Below, in pieces: positions 33,522 through 42,198 of a stretch of 64,000 nucleotides of DNA; the stretch's first letter is position 1; each line of letters begins with the position of its first letter. Source of the DNA: Rubricoccus sp038746605 (lineage in GTDB: Bacteria > Bacteroidota > Rhodothermia > Rhodothermales > Rubricoccaceae); assembly GCA_038746605.1 (NCBI GenBank), contig JBCDKM010000005.1, forward strand, positions 191,711-255,710. The letters are read 5' to 3'. Under the pieces are notes generated by a model, which had not been told where the DNA came from, searched no databases, and saw only the letters and a list, made by a program, of their open reading frames with translations. The translations under genes and the position numbers were made by a program.

Positions 33522-34268
33522 GTGTCCGACGCCCCGGCTGCTGCCTCCGCCAGCCCTCCGCCTCGCTCGCCTCGCGAGCGCCCTCTCGTCGAGGTCCGCA
33601 ACGCCGCGATCAGCTACCGCGACCCTTCCGGCGCGCGCGTCGAGGTGGCCTCAGACCTCAGCCTGACGCTCCATCGCGGGGAGATGGCCTATCTCATCGG
33701 GCCGACCGGCAGCGGCAAGTCCAGCCTCCTGAAGTTGCTCTACATGGACGTGCAGCCGGAGTACGGCCTCGTCCGCGTCGGGCCGTTCCAGTCGGACACG
33801 ACCAAGCCCGCTGATATTCCGTACCTCCGGCGGTCCCTCGGCGTCGTGTTTCAGGACTTCCAGTTGCTCCCGGACCGAAGCGCGTACGACAACGTCGCGT
33901 TCGCGCTCTACGCGACGGGCCACCGAGGCGGCGAGGTCAAGCAGCGTGCGATGCAAGCGCTCTCGCAGGTCGGCCTCATGCACCGCGCGAAAGCGCGACC
34001 GAGCGAAATGAGCGGCGGCGAGCAGCAACGGGCCTGTATCGCGCGAGCCATCGTGAACGATCCGGTGTTGATGCTGGCCGACGAACCGACGGGCAACCTC
34101 GATCCTCGCGTGGCGGACGAGATCCAGAAGCTGCTCATCAAGCTCAACCGCCAGGGCATGGCGCTCCTCATGGCGACGCACGACTACCGCCTCGTGCGGT
34201 CCTTCCCCGCGCGGACGCTCGCGCTAGTCAAAGGGCGGCTGGTAGAGGTGGACCCGGCGTCGCTGTAG
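33522..34268 (+). CDS. ftsE: FtsE-like ABC transporter ATP-binding protein
   Basis: Walker A GPTGSGKSSLLKLL (about residues 60-73), Q-loop VFQDFQLLPDRSAYDNVAFAL, signature MSGGEQQR, Walker B PVLMLADEPTGNLD and H-loop MATHDYRLV. The sequence is closest to FtsE, which with FtsX controls septal peptidoglycan hydrolases during division. No ftsX gene follows; the next gene is a symporter and a palindrome closes this unit, so FtsX must be encoded elsewhere. GTG start at 33522; the first ~20 residues are Ala/Ser/Pro-rich. Confidence 0.85.
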   Translation: MSDAPAAASASPPPRSPRERPLVEVRNAAISYRDPSGARVEVASDLSLTLHRGEMAYLIGPTGSGKSSLLKLLYMDVQPEYGLVRVGPFQSDTTKPADIPYLRRSLGVVFQDFQLLPDRSAYDNVAFALYATGHRGGEVKQRAMQALSQVGLMHRAKARPSEMSGGEQQRACIARAIVNDPVLMLADEPTGNLDPRVADEIQKLLIKLNRQGMALLMATHDYRLVRSFPARTLALVKGRLVEVDPASL

Positions 34269-34279
34269 CGCGAGGGTGC

Positions 34280-34299
34280 CCGCCTCGGTGCCGAGGCGG
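34280..34299. repeat. palindromic CCGAGGCGG pair, short form
   Basis: Arms 34280-34288 and 34291-34299, 12 nt after the ftsE stop. Confidence 0.9.
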
Positions 34300-34363
34300 G
34301 AGGAGAGAAGCGCTTCCGATGCTGGGGGAGCGATGTGACCCGGGCATCCTGCGGGGCGGCGAG

Positions 34364-34371
34364 TATCTTCG
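34364..34371 (+). promoter_or_regulatory. possible -7 element TATCTTCG upstream of the AGCS symporter gene
   Basis: Matches TAnnTTyG, 42 nt before the ATG at 34414; no TTG box at the expected spacing. Confidence 0.25.
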
Positions 34372-34413
34372 CGCCCGTCGCTTCACACTCTCGTCACTTC
34401 CCCCGTTCCACGC

Positions 34414-36123
34414 ATGGAACTCTTCGAATCAATCGTCGGCGCAGTCGGCGGCTTTCTCACCATCCCGCTGGTCGTGCTCCTCCTCGGGGCCGGTCTCTTC
34501 CTGACGATCCGACTCGGGTTTCCGCAGTTCCGTCGTCTCGGGCACGGGTTCAAGGTGGCCACAGGCAGGTACGATGATCCCGATGAGCCGGGTGACGTGA
34601 CGCACTTTCAGGCGCTCACGACGGCTCTCTCAGCGACGGTGGGCGTGGGCAACATCGCGGGCGTGGCACTCGCGATTCACATCGGTGGGCCGGGTGCGCT
34701 CTTCTGGATGTGGGTGACGGCCATCCTCGGCATGACGACGAAGTTCTCCGAGGTGACACTCGCACAGCACTACCGCGATGTCTCCGAGGACAAGGACGGC
34801 AAGGCTTGGGAAGGCTCGGTCTCCGGCGGCCCGATGTACTACATCGAGCGGGGGCTCGGCAAAAACTGGAAGCCCGTCGCGATGTTCTTCGCGTTCGCGC
34901 TCATGATCACGTCGTTCATGACGGGCAACGCGGTGCAGGCCAACACGGTCGCCACCCAGATGTTCGACTCGTTCGGCATTCTCCCGTGGATCACAGGGCT
35001 CATCACCGCCTCCATCGTCGGCGTGGTGATCCTGGGCGGCATCAGCCGCATCGGCAAAGTGACCTCCATCGTAGCGCCTGCGATGGCTGCGGTCTACGTC
35101 CTCGGTGCGCTGGTCATTCTGATCCTCAACATCGGCGAGATCCCGGCGGCGTTCGCGTCCATCTTCACCGAGGCGTTTAACCCTGTGTCTGGTGTCGCAG
35201 GAACAGGAATGGGCGTGCTCCTGACGACGATGCTGTACGGCGTGCAGCGTGGCCTCTTCTCGAACGAGGCTGGGCAGGGCTCGGCGCCCATCGCGCACTC
35301 CGCAGCCAAGACGGACGAGCCGGTCTCGGAGGGCGCGGTCGCGCTTCTGGAGCCGTTCATCGACACGATCCTGATCTGCACGATGACGGGCCTCGTGCTC
35401 ATCTCGACGGGCGCGTACACCGCGACGGCCCCGGCCGAGTTCGACCTCGACGCGAGCAACGTCTCCATCGTCCAGGCCGATGAGCAGGGCACGTTCTCGA
35501 CGTACGACGGAACGGAGGCCATTGTGTACAGCGGAGGTGTTCCCGAGGTCGCGGACGGCCCACAGGTGGGACGGTTCAACGTGGGGATCGACTCCCTCTT
35601 CCTGGATGAAGCCCAGACCGTCCCGTTCACAGGCACCATCGATGCGGAGACGCTCGCTGCACTCGCGGAAGACGGAAGCGTCGTGGAGACGTTCTACGCG
35701 AACACTGTGCGGACGAGCGCGCCGCTGACTACGCTCGGCTTCCAGATCGGCCTCGACCCCATCGGCCTCGGTGGCGCGGGCGAGTTCATCGTGCTGATCT
35801 CCGTGCTGCTGTTCGCCATCTCGACTTCCATCTCGTGGAGCTACTACGGCGACCGCTGCGCGAACTATCTCTTCGGGCCGAGGGCCATCCTGCCGTTCAA
35901 GGCCATCTTCGTCGTGATGCACTTCGTCGGTGCCGTGCTGGCTGTGACGACGATCTGGGACCTGGGAGACGTGGCGCTCTCGCTGGTCACGATCCCCAAC
36001 GTCATCGCGCTCGTGCTTCTCTCAGGCACACTCAAGAAGCTGACCGATAGCTACTTCGAGCGGAAGCCGTGGGTCGAGAACGAGGCCAAGAACAAGCAAG
36101 CCAAGGCCGACGGCCGCATCTGA
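34414..36123 (+). CDS. AGCS-family sodium:alanine/glycine symporter
   Basis: A polytopic membrane protein with the AGCS signatures QALTTALSATVGVGNIAGVA, GPGALFWMWVTAILGMTTKFSE, SGGPMYYIERGLG and QRGLFSNEAGQGSAPIAHSAAKTDEPVSEG. It imports Ala/Gly driven by Na+ (or H+). About 100 residues between the helices TGLVLISTGAY and TTLGFQIGL form an extra hydrophilic, beta-like insertion (DLDASNVSIVQADEQG...), absent from the shorter ~450-residue members, which explains the length of 569. Promoter-like element upstream and a hairpin downstream. Confidence 0.9.
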   Translation: MELFESIVGAVGGFLTIPLVVLLLGAGLFLTIRLGFPQFRRLGHGFKVATGRYDDPDEPGDVTHFQALTTALSATVGVGNIAGVALAIHIGGPGALFWMWVTAILGMTTKFSEVTLAQHYRDVSEDKDGKAWEGSVSGGPMYYIERGLGKNWKPVAMFFAFALMITSFMTGNAVQANTVATQMFDSFGILPWITGLITASIVGVVILGGISRIGKVTSIVAPAMAAVYVLGALVILILNIGEIPAAFASIFTEAFNPVSGVAGTGMGVLLTTMLYGVQRGLFSNEAGQGSAPIAHSAAKTDEPVSEGAVALLEPFIDTILICTMTGLVLISTGAYTATAPAEFDLDASNVSIVQADEQGTFSTYDGTEAIVYSGGVPEVADGPQVGRFNVGIDSLFLDEAQTVPFTGTIDAETLAALAEDGSVVETFYANTVRTSAPLTTLGFQIGLDPIGLGGAGEFIVLISVLLFAISTSISWSYYGDRCANYLFGPRAILPFKAIFVVMHFVGAVLAVTTIWDLGDVALSLVTIPNVIALVLLSGTLKKLTDSYFERKPWVENEAKNKQAKADGRI

Positions 36124-36126
36124 GGG

Positions 36127-36173
36127 AAGGGGGAAGAGGCATAGAGGATGTGATCTCCTCCCTCTTCCCCCTT
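36127..36173 (+). terminator. G/C-rich hairpin between the symporter gene and upp
   Basis: Perfect 13-bp inverted repeat AAGGGGGAAGAGG (36127-36139) / CCTCTTCCCCCTT (36161-36173) with a 21-nt loop, starting 3 nt after the symporter stop and ending 19 nt before the upp ATG. Likely a terminator or an attenuator for upp. Confidence 0.55.
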
Positions 36174-36192
36174 TCTCCTATCCCTCTTCCCC

Positions 36193-36813
36193 ATGCTGAC
36201 CGTCGTTGACCACCCGCTTCTCGCTCGCGCCCTGACCAAGCTGCGAGACAAGACCACGCCGTACGGGCGGTTTCGCCAGGTTCTCGGCGATGCGGCCTCG
36301 ATCCTCGCCTACGAGTCGCTCCGACAGCTCCGCACAGAGCCGGTCCAGGTGGAGACGCCGCTGGAGGTGACAGAGGGCGCCCAGATCGCCGACGAGGTCG
36401 TCGTGGTGCCGGTGCTCCGTGCCGGGCTCGGGCTGGTGGACGGGTTCGTCCGCTTCGTCCCCGAGGCGAGGGTGGGCCACCTCGGCATGTACCGCGACGA
36501 GGCCACGCACCGGCCCGTGGACTACTACTCCAACATCCCGCCCGTGCGCGACGCCCACGTCTACGTCGTGGACCCCATGCTCGCGACGGGCGGCAGCGCG
36601 GCGGGCGCGCTGAGTCACCTCAAGCAAAAGGGCGCCAACCATCTGACGTTCGTCTGCCTCGTGGCTGCGCCGGAGGGGGTCGCGAGATTGCAGGAGTACC
36701 ACCCGGACGTGCCCATCGTGACGGCTGCCCTGGACCGGGAGTTGGACGCGAACGCCTACATCCGCCCTGGCCTCGGCGACGCCGGGGACCGCATCTTCGG
36801 TACGCACGCATGA
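36193..36813 (+). CDS. upp: uracil phosphoribosyltransferase
   Basis: Uracil + PRPP to UMP, pyrimidine salvage. Typical Upp motifs: VVVPVLRAGLGLVDGF, the PRPP loop YVVDPMLATGGSAAGAL and the uracil-binding C-terminus ALDRELDANAYIRPGLGDAGDRIFGT. Length of 206 is standard. The stop codon TGA (36811-36813) overlaps the start of the nhaC-like gene (ATGATGA), suggesting co-transcription. Shares a CT-rich 16-mer with the pyrR upstream region. Confidence 0.96.
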   Translation: MLTVVDHPLLARALTKLRDKTTPYGRFRQVLGDAASILAYESLRQLRTEPVQVETPLEVTEGAQIADEVVVVPVLRAGLGLVDGFVRFVPEARVGHLGMYRDEATHRPVDYYSNIPPVRDAHVYVVDPMLATGGSAAGALSHLKQKGANHLTFVCLVAAPEGVARLQEYHPDVPIVTAALDRELDANAYIRPGLGDAGDRIFGTHA

Positions 36814-38579
36814 TGAGAGTCCTCGGTTTACGGTTGATGGTCGTCGCTGTCCTCGCGATGATCGGCCTCGCCGGAGTAGCGGGAGCGCAGGAACTGGCTG
36901 CAGACTCGCTCGGAGCGGCAAACGCCCCCACGACGATCCAGGAAGCTCCCGAGGGTGTCGATGGCAACTTCGGGTGGCTCTCCATTCTCCCTGCTCTTAT
37001 TGCCATCGGGGCGGCGCTCGCGTTCCGTCAGGTCGTTGCGGCGCTCTTCCTCGGCGTGCTCGTCGGCGCAGTGACGGTCGCCGGAGATCCCGTGACGGGT
37101 CTCTTCGACACCATCGACACCTACATCCTGACGGCGCTCGCAGGTGAAGTTGACGGAACAGATCATGACACTGGGCACGCTGCCATCATTCTGTTCACGT
37201 TGATGATCGGTGGAATGGTAGGCATCATCCAGAGAAATGGCGGCACGCGCGCCATCGTGAACTCCGTGACGCGCTGGGCGCGATCCGCCGGTCGAGGACA
37301 GCTCGCGACGGCTTTCCTCGGAACGGCGGTTTTCTTCGACGACTACGCCAACACGCTGATCGTGGGCGGCACGATGCGGCCCATCACGGACACGCTCCGC
37401 ATCTCGCGCGAGAAGCTGGCCTACATCGTGGACTCGACGGCGGCACCCATCGCCTCGCTCGCGCTCGTGACGACCTGGATCGGCTACGAGGTGGGGCTCA
37501 TCGGGACGGCCGTCGCGGACCTGGACGGGTACAGCGAAGGTGCCTACTCGATCTTCCTCAACTCGATTCCCTACTCGTTCTACCCGCTCCTCGCCCTATT
37601 GCTGGTCTACGTCGTGGCCTCCTCCCGGCGCGATTTCGGGCCGATGCTAAAAGCAGAGCGCCGTGCCCGGCAGACCGGTCAACTCACGCGCCCCGGCTCC
37701 GACGCCAGCGCTGCCGAGGCGGAGGGAGAACTCCTCCAGCCGCCCGAGGACAAGCCCGCCCGCCTCATCAACGCCGTCCTGCCTATCGTGACGCTTGTGG
37801 TCGCGGTGCTCGTCGGGCTGTGGATTACGGGCGCCGAATCCATCCGCTCTGAGGGGGGCGAACTGACCATCCGCGATGTGATCGGCGCAGCCGACTCCTA
37901 CAAGGCGATGATGTGGGCCTCCATTCTGGGTGTCATCGTGGCGGTGGGTCTCTCGGTAGGCCAGCGGATTCTGACCCTCACTGAGGTCATGGACGCGTGG
38001 TTCGTCGGGATGCGCTCAATGCTGCTCGCGCTCGTGATCCTGGTGCTCGCGTGGGCACTCGCGAACGTCAACGACGCGCTCGGGACGGCGCCCTTCCTGG
38101 TGGATCTGTTGTCGGGCAGCCTCGCGCCCTGGATGGTCCCGGCGCTGGTCTTCATCCTGGCGGCCTTCGTGGCCTTCGCGACCGGCTCCTCGTGGAGCAC
38201 GATGGGCATCCTCATGCCGCTCGTGATCCCGCTCGTCTGGGGCGTCCTAGTAGCGGAAGGGCAGGCGCAGGACCTCCACATCCTCTACTCGACCGTGGCG
38301 TGCGTCCTCGCGGGCTCCGTCTGGGGCGACCACTGCTCGCCGATCTCGGACACGACGATTCTCTCCAGCCTCGCGAGCCAGTGCGACCACGTGGATCACG
38401 TCCGCACGCAGTTGCCGTACGCACTCACAGTCGGTCTGGTCGCGATCCTCCTCGGCACCATCCCGACCGCCCTCGGGGCCCCGTGGTGGGTCATGCTCCC
38501 CCTCGCCGCCGCGACGCTGCTGGGCATCTTCTTTTTCCTCTCGCAGCCCGTCGAGGAAGAGGAGCAGGTGGTGGCATGA
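36810..38579 (+). CDS. NhaC-family Na+/H+ antiporter
   Basis: A ~12-TM transporter of the NhaC/YqkI type: FLGTAVFFDDYANTLIVGGTMRP, RISREKLAYIVDSTAAPIASLALVTTWIGYEVGLI, FATGSSWSTMGILMPLVIPL and GSVWGDHCSPISDTTILSS are characteristic. An N-terminal signal-peptide-like segment ending GVAGAQ precedes a short hydrophilic stretch before TM1, which is unusual for the family but seen in environmental members. Overlaps upp at its start and the pseudouridine synthase gene at its end (ATGA), forming a three-gene operon. Confidence 0.88.
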   Translation: MMRVLGLRLMVVAVLAMIGLAGVAGAQELAADSLGAANAPTTIQEAPEGVDGNFGWLSILPALIAIGAALAFRQVVAALFLGVLVGAVTVAGDPVTGLFDTIDTYILTALAGEVDGTDHDTGHAAIILFTLMIGGMVGIIQRNGGTRAIVNSVTRWARSAGRGQLATAFLGTAVFFDDYANTLIVGGTMRPITDTLRISREKLAYIVDSTAAPIASLALVTTWIGYEVGLIGTAVADLDGYSEGAYSIFLNSIPYSFYPLLALLLVYVVASSRRDFGPMLKAERRARQTGQLTRPGSDASAAEAEGELLQPPEDKPARLINAVLPIVTLVVAVLVGLWITGAESIRSEGGELTIRDVIGAADSYKAMMWASILGVIVAVGLSVGQRILTLTEVMDAWFVGMRSMLLALVILVLAWALANVNDALGTAPFLVDLLSGSLAPWMVPALVFILAAFVAFATGSSWSTMGILMPLVIPLVWGVLVAEGQAQDLHILYSTVACVLAGSVWGDHCSPISDTTILSSLASQCDHVDHVRTQLPYALTVGLVAILLGTIPTALGAPWWVMLPLAAATLLGIFFFLSQPVEEEEQVVA

Positions 38580-39283
38580 CCCCCGAGGTCGTCCACCTCG
38601 ACAACCATCTCTTGGTCGTCGCGAAGCCGCCCGGGATGCTCTCTCAGGCGGACGACACGGGCGATCTGGACGTGATCGCGTGGGCCAAAGCCTTTCTCAA
38701 GCGCGAGTTCGACAAGCCGGGCAACGTCTTCGCTGGCCTCGTGCACCGTCTGGACCGCCCGGTGGGAGGTGTGATGGTGATCGCGCGGACGAGCAAGGCT
38801 GCCAGTCGTCTCGCGGATCAGTTCCGCAGGCGAACACCCGAGAAGCGCTACCTCGCGATGGTGGAAGGCCGTCTCACGGACGAAGGGAGGGCGGAGGACT
38901 GGCTCCTCAAAACGCACGACAAAAAACGGGGCACGCGTGTCAAGCGCGTCCGCGAGGGTACGCCGGGCGCCAAGAGAGCCGCCCTCGCGTGGACGACGCG
39001 CTCCATCGTCGGCGAGCGTTCGCTCGTGGAGGTCCGATTGGAGACCGGGCGCGCGCATCAGATCCGAGTTCAGTTGGCGGGCCTCGGGCATCCCATCGTC
39101 GGGGACTTGCGCTACGGTGCTTCTGGCGCGCTCTCCGACGGCCGGAGTCTCGCGCTTCATGCCACCCACCTCACCATCGAGCACCCGACACAGCGGGACC
39201 GCCAGACGTTCACGAGTCCACCCCCGAACACCTGGGGTGGGGCGTTCTCGGACGCGGTCCGGCGCGTGATGCGAGATTCGTAG
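38576..39283 (+). CDS. RluA-family pseudouridine synthase
   Basis: Catalytic motif HRLDRPVGGVMVIARTSKAASRL with the invariant Asp (about residue 61), followed by KRYLAMVEG, the RTGRAHQIRVQLAGLGHPIVGDLRYG core and the terminal strand. Single-domain form of 235 residues without an S4 domain, like RluC/RluD-related TruC or small paralogs. The RNA target cannot be assigned. The ATG at 38576 overlaps the antiporter stop by 4 nt. Confidence 0.88.
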   Translation: MTPEVVHLDNHLLVVAKPPGMLSQADDTGDLDVIAWAKAFLKREFDKPGNVFAGLVHRLDRPVGGVMVIARTSKAASRLADQFRRRTPEKRYLAMVEGRLTDEGRAEDWLLKTHDKKRGTRVKRVREGTPGAKRAALAWTTRSIVGERSLVEVRLETGRAHQIRVQLAGLGHPIVGDLRYGASGALSDGRSLALHATHLTIEHPTQRDRQTFTSPPPNTWGGAFSDAVRRVMRDS

Positions 39284-39340
39284 GTGGCAGAGCGCGTTGT
39301 GCCGCCTTTTCCCGGACGCGCTTCTCTTCCCGCAACGCCC

Positions 39341-39360
39341 CCACCTCGGCGCCGAGGCGG
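39341..39360. repeat. palindromic CCGAGGCGG pair, one mismatch
   Basis: Left arm CCACCTCGG 39341-39349, right arm CCGAGGCGG 39352-39360; downstream of the pseudouridine synthase gene. Confidence 0.8.
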
Positions 39361-39399
39361 GCACAGCCACGACCCTCCGGTCCGCAGCCCTGATTGGCC

Positions 39400-40053
39400 A
39401 TGTCCCTTCCGACGCTAGACCCCATCGAACTCCGCGTGGTCGGCGCCATGATCGAAAAATCGCTCGCGACGCCCGACTCGTATCCGCTGACGCTCAATTC
39501 CTTGCGTTCGGCGTGCAACCAATCATCGTCGCGGGATCCGGTGATGGACCTGTCGGAGCGTGACGTGTCACAGGCCCTCGACCGACTTCGGCGGAGGCGT
39601 CTCGTCGGGACGGCCAGCGGCGCGGGGCATCGCGTCGCCAAGTTCCGCCATGCGCTCGCTGAGGCGATGGACCTCTCGCGTCGTGAGCTGGCGGTCCTCG
39701 CCGTGCTCGTGTTACGTGGGCCACAGACGGCAGGCGAGATCCGGTCTCGCGTGGGCCGGATGTGCGACCTCGCGAACGTCGCCGAGGCCGAGGAGGTGCT
39801 CTGGATGCTCGGAGAGCGCGAGTCGCCTCTCGTGGCCCAACTGCCGCGAGAGCCGGGTCGCTCTGCGGATCGATTCGCGCATACCCTCGCTGGGGATGTT
39901 GCCCCAACGTCCCAAGCGTCGGAGGATGCGGCACCCGACGAAGAGCCTCCGCCGCTCACGTTGGCGGAGCGAGTGGCGGGACTGGAACAACAGGTCGCTG
40001 GGTTGCGCGCCGAGTTGACGGGACTTCGCGAGAGGCTGGGCGACTCAGGCTGA
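39400..40053 (+). CDS. YceH-family (DUF480) protein
   Basis: Two winged-helix repeats with the family signatures LDPIELRVVGAMIEKSLATPDSYPLTLNSLRSACNQSSSRDPVMDL and RRELAVLAVLVLRGPQTAGEIRSR, and a C-terminal coiled coil (RVAGLEQQVAGLRAELTGLRERL). The family is widespread; function unknown, DNA binding plausible. ATG at 39400 preferred over TTG at 39394. Confidence 0.88.
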   Translation: MSLPTLDPIELRVVGAMIEKSLATPDSYPLTLNSLRSACNQSSSRDPVMDLSERDVSQALDRLRRRRLVGTASGAGHRVAKFRHALAEAMDLSRRELAVLAVLVLRGPQTAGEIRSRVGRMCDLANVAEAEEVLWMLGERESPLVAQLPREPGRSADRFAHTLAGDVAPTSQASEDAAPDEEPPPLTLAERVAGLEQQVAGLRAELTGLRERLGDSG

Positions 40054-40263
40054 CAGAACGCGCGATCAGTCACACATGTGGCAGAAAGAAATCTGCCAGA
40101 GGGGAAATCCGGAGGGAAAAAGCGAGTTGGGCACGGTCTGTGAGAAGCATGCGCTGCGGGCCGCTCGTCGCGGGAACGACAACAGGTCCAGCGTCACACA
40201 TGCACGTGTGACGTACGTATGGCACCCTCAGGCACGACCTTCCAGGGTTCTGCCACACGTGCC
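40054..40263. promoter_or_regulatory. intergenic region with TCACACATG motifs and a 20-bp palindrome
   Basis: TCACACATG occurs at 40070-40078 and 40194-40202. The second copy lies in the imperfect palindrome GTCACACATGCACGTGTGAC (40193-40212). The same 9-mer recurs at 60316-60324, upstream of the giant secreted protein gene. Looks like an operator for an unknown regulator; no gene supported here. Confidence 0.4.
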
Positions 40264-40926
40264 ATGATTCGCTCTCTCCACGCTCCTGCTTTGGGACCCA
40301 CGAACACTGAACTCGCCGACGTGCTCGGCCAGATGGCGGAGCTCCTCGTGCGCCGAGGGGAGCCCAACCCCTACCGCGTCCACGCGTACCTCCAGGCCGC
40401 TGCCATGCTTCGATCCCTCGACACCCCTGCCGCTGAGATCTACGGTGAGGGCGGGCGCGAGGCACTCACCGAGCTACCCGGCATCGGCGTCAACCTCGCG
40501 CAGCATCTCGCCGAGTACATCGAGCGTGGCCGGGTGGGGCTGCGTGATCGGCTGATGGCCTCAGGAGACCCAGCGGCTCTACTCGCGACCGTTCCGGGCA
40601 TCGGGGAGGCGTTGGCGGAGCGGCTCGTCGCGTCGGGCATCCGCACATTGACATCCCTTGAAAGCGCTGCGCACGATGGTCGTCTCGCGCAGATCGCGGG
40701 TATAGGACCACGGCGGCTTGAGGCAATTCGCCTCCAACTGAACTCCATCCTCCACCGGTCCGCTCGTCGACGCGTCCGTCGTGTGCGCCGACAGGTGGCT
40801 CGGCTCTCCGCTCTTCGCCATCGCGAGGAAGAGGCTCGCGCGGAGGCGACCCAGCAGGCCACAGCGATCTCCGACGAGACGACCGTGGCTACGATCTATC
40901 CGCTCTTCCCACCGGCTGCAGCCTAG
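40264..40926 (+). CDS. helix-hairpin-helix protein resembling the N-terminal domain of PolX
   Basis: Residues 10-75 (TNTELADVLGQMAELLVRRGEPNPYRVHAYLQAAAMLRSL) and TELPGIGVNLAQHLAEYIERG match the 8-kDa HhH domain of X-family DNA polymerases. Two more HhH motifs follow (TVPGIGEALAERLVASG, QIAGIGPRRLEAI). The polymerase palm and PHP domains of bacterial PolX are missing. The basic stretch RRRVRRVRRQVARL and an Ala-rich tail follow. Likely a structure-specific DNA-binding protein. ATG at 40264 chosen; the frame is open from 40219. Confidence 0.75.
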   Translation: MIRSLHAPALGPTNTELADVLGQMAELLVRRGEPNPYRVHAYLQAAAMLRSLDTPAAEIYGEGGREALTELPGIGVNLAQHLAEYIERGRVGLRDRLMASGDPAALLATVPGIGEALAERLVASGIRTLTSLESAAHDGRLAQIAGIGPRRLEAIRLQLNSILHRSARRRVRRVRRQVARLSALRHREEEARAEATQQATAISDETTVATIYPLFPPAAA

Positions 40927-41017
40927 GGAGGCGGATAGGGCGGGAGACCCGCACTCTCCCGCCTGGGCGCGGTCGGTATTCCGGCCGCGCCCCTTTTTTG
41001 TGAGCGCCCCAGGTCGG

Positions 41018-41053
41018 CCGGCCTCGGCAATGCCGAGAGCGAGACCGAGGCGG
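41018..41053. repeat. palindromic CCGAGGCGG pair, long form, imperfect
   Basis: Left arm with one extra base (CCGGCCTCGG, 41018-41027), right arm 41045-41053, 17-nt spacer. Between convergent genes. Confidence 0.75.
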
Positions 41054-41055
41054 GC

Positions 41056-42111
41056 CTACTGGCCCCGCCGGTCCGCGACGTCCAGAAATCGGTGCGCGAG
41101 GGTTTGCGCGAGGTGAGGGGAGGAGCCCCAGGCTCGGTTGTTCGCGATCAGGTTCAACGTCACGTCGCTCTCGACAGCCTTGTACATCAGCGCGGCGCTT
41201 TCGTCGATCATGCGGCGGGCTTGACCGGTTTCCGAGAGGGCCGGGACAGGCTCCGTGAACGGGTATGCGAGCGCGAAGGCCTCGTCGTATTTCATATCGC
41301 GAGGGTTGAGGAGCCGCACGATGGCCTCCCGATTTCGAGCCGAGAAGGTTTCACCCGCTAGCATCCACTGGTCGCGCAATGTGGGGAGCCAAGTCCAATG
41401 CGAGAAGACTCGCCCGATGCCCGCGCTGTCCATCCACGCCGCGAGGCCAGGCGTGAGGAGATGTTCCGAGCGGATCTCTAGGTGGTACGAGACCTCGCGT
41501 GGTACATCGCGGAAGAATCCGTCCCACTCGCCTACGACCGCCTCTGGTGGTGGTGACTCACGGACCCGGACGTACTCTTGCTCCACGATCACCCCGGCCA
41601 GTTTGACACCGAGCGCGTCACGCAGCGGGTCGACGAACTGGCGCGTGAACCCGGCAGCGTCCAGGTAGCCCTCGTTGTCCTCGAAGGTCATCCGTCCGCC
41701 CGAGCGGCGAGGCAGCTTTCGCGAGACGAACTGACGCGGCGCCTTGACGACGAACCGAGCGTTCGCGGGCGCGTGGTCCGCGTACTGCTGGAGAACGAAC
41801 AGGTTGGACTCCGGTCGGCCGTCCGGTTTCAGCAGCGGGCGATAGTACAGGAAGTCTAACTCCAGCACATTGAAGTGTAAGAAGTAGTCCTCCACGGACG
41901 CGATGGGAAGAAGACGCTCTGTGAAGGACTCGCGACCCACTTTCTTCTGCCTCGTGCTGACCTGCCCGGCCCAGACGTCGCGCGGGTAGATGGTGTCCAG
42001 CCATCCGGCGTAGCGGTCGGAGGCAGTGCCGAACCGAAGCCTCGGATGAACGCGGCGGAAGTCGAAGCGGTCCGCCTCGGCGCGGCGGTCGGGAACGGAG
42101 AGACGAGACAC
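41056..42111 (-). CDS. DUF72-family (YecE-like) protein
   Basis: The DUF72 TIM-barrel pattern is present: LRFGTASDRYAGWLDTIYPRD, HFNVLELDFLYYRPL, ARFVVKAPRQFV, VSYHLEIRSEHLL, YAYPFTEP and TLNLIANNRAWGSSPHLAQTLAHRFLD. Slightly long (351 versus ~250-290). Biochemical function of DUF72 is not established. Minus strand, followed upstream by the flippase-like gene on the same strand. Confidence 0.85.
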   Translation of the reverse strand: MSRLSVPDRRAEADRFDFRRVHPRLRFGTASDRYAGWLDTIYPRDVWAGQVSTRQKKVGRESFTERLLPIASVEDYFLHFNVLELDFLYYRPLLKPDGRPESNLFVLQQYADHAPANARFVVKAPRQFVSRKLPRRSGGRMTFEDNEGYLDAAGFTRQFVDPLRDALGVKLAGVIVEQEYVRVRESPPPEAVVGEWDGFFRDVPREVSYHLEIRSEHLLTPGLAAWMDSAGIGRVFSHWTWLPTLRDQWMLAGETFSARNREAIVRLLNPRDMKYDEAFALAYPFTEPVPALSETGQARRMIDESAALMYKAVESDVTLNLIANNRAWGSSPHLAQTLAHRFLDVADRRGQ

Positions 42112-42198
42112 GAGCGAGACGGGAGGGGAGTGCGGGGTGCGGCGGTGTCAGGCGGGACAAGGTGGGCAAGAACGCACCGAGGCGGGCCACCTCGCGTG

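Noticed and set aside
40193..40212. CRP/FNR-type site
   Set aside because: The half-sites are in the reversed order (TCACA...TGTGA) rather than TGTGA-N6-TCACA.
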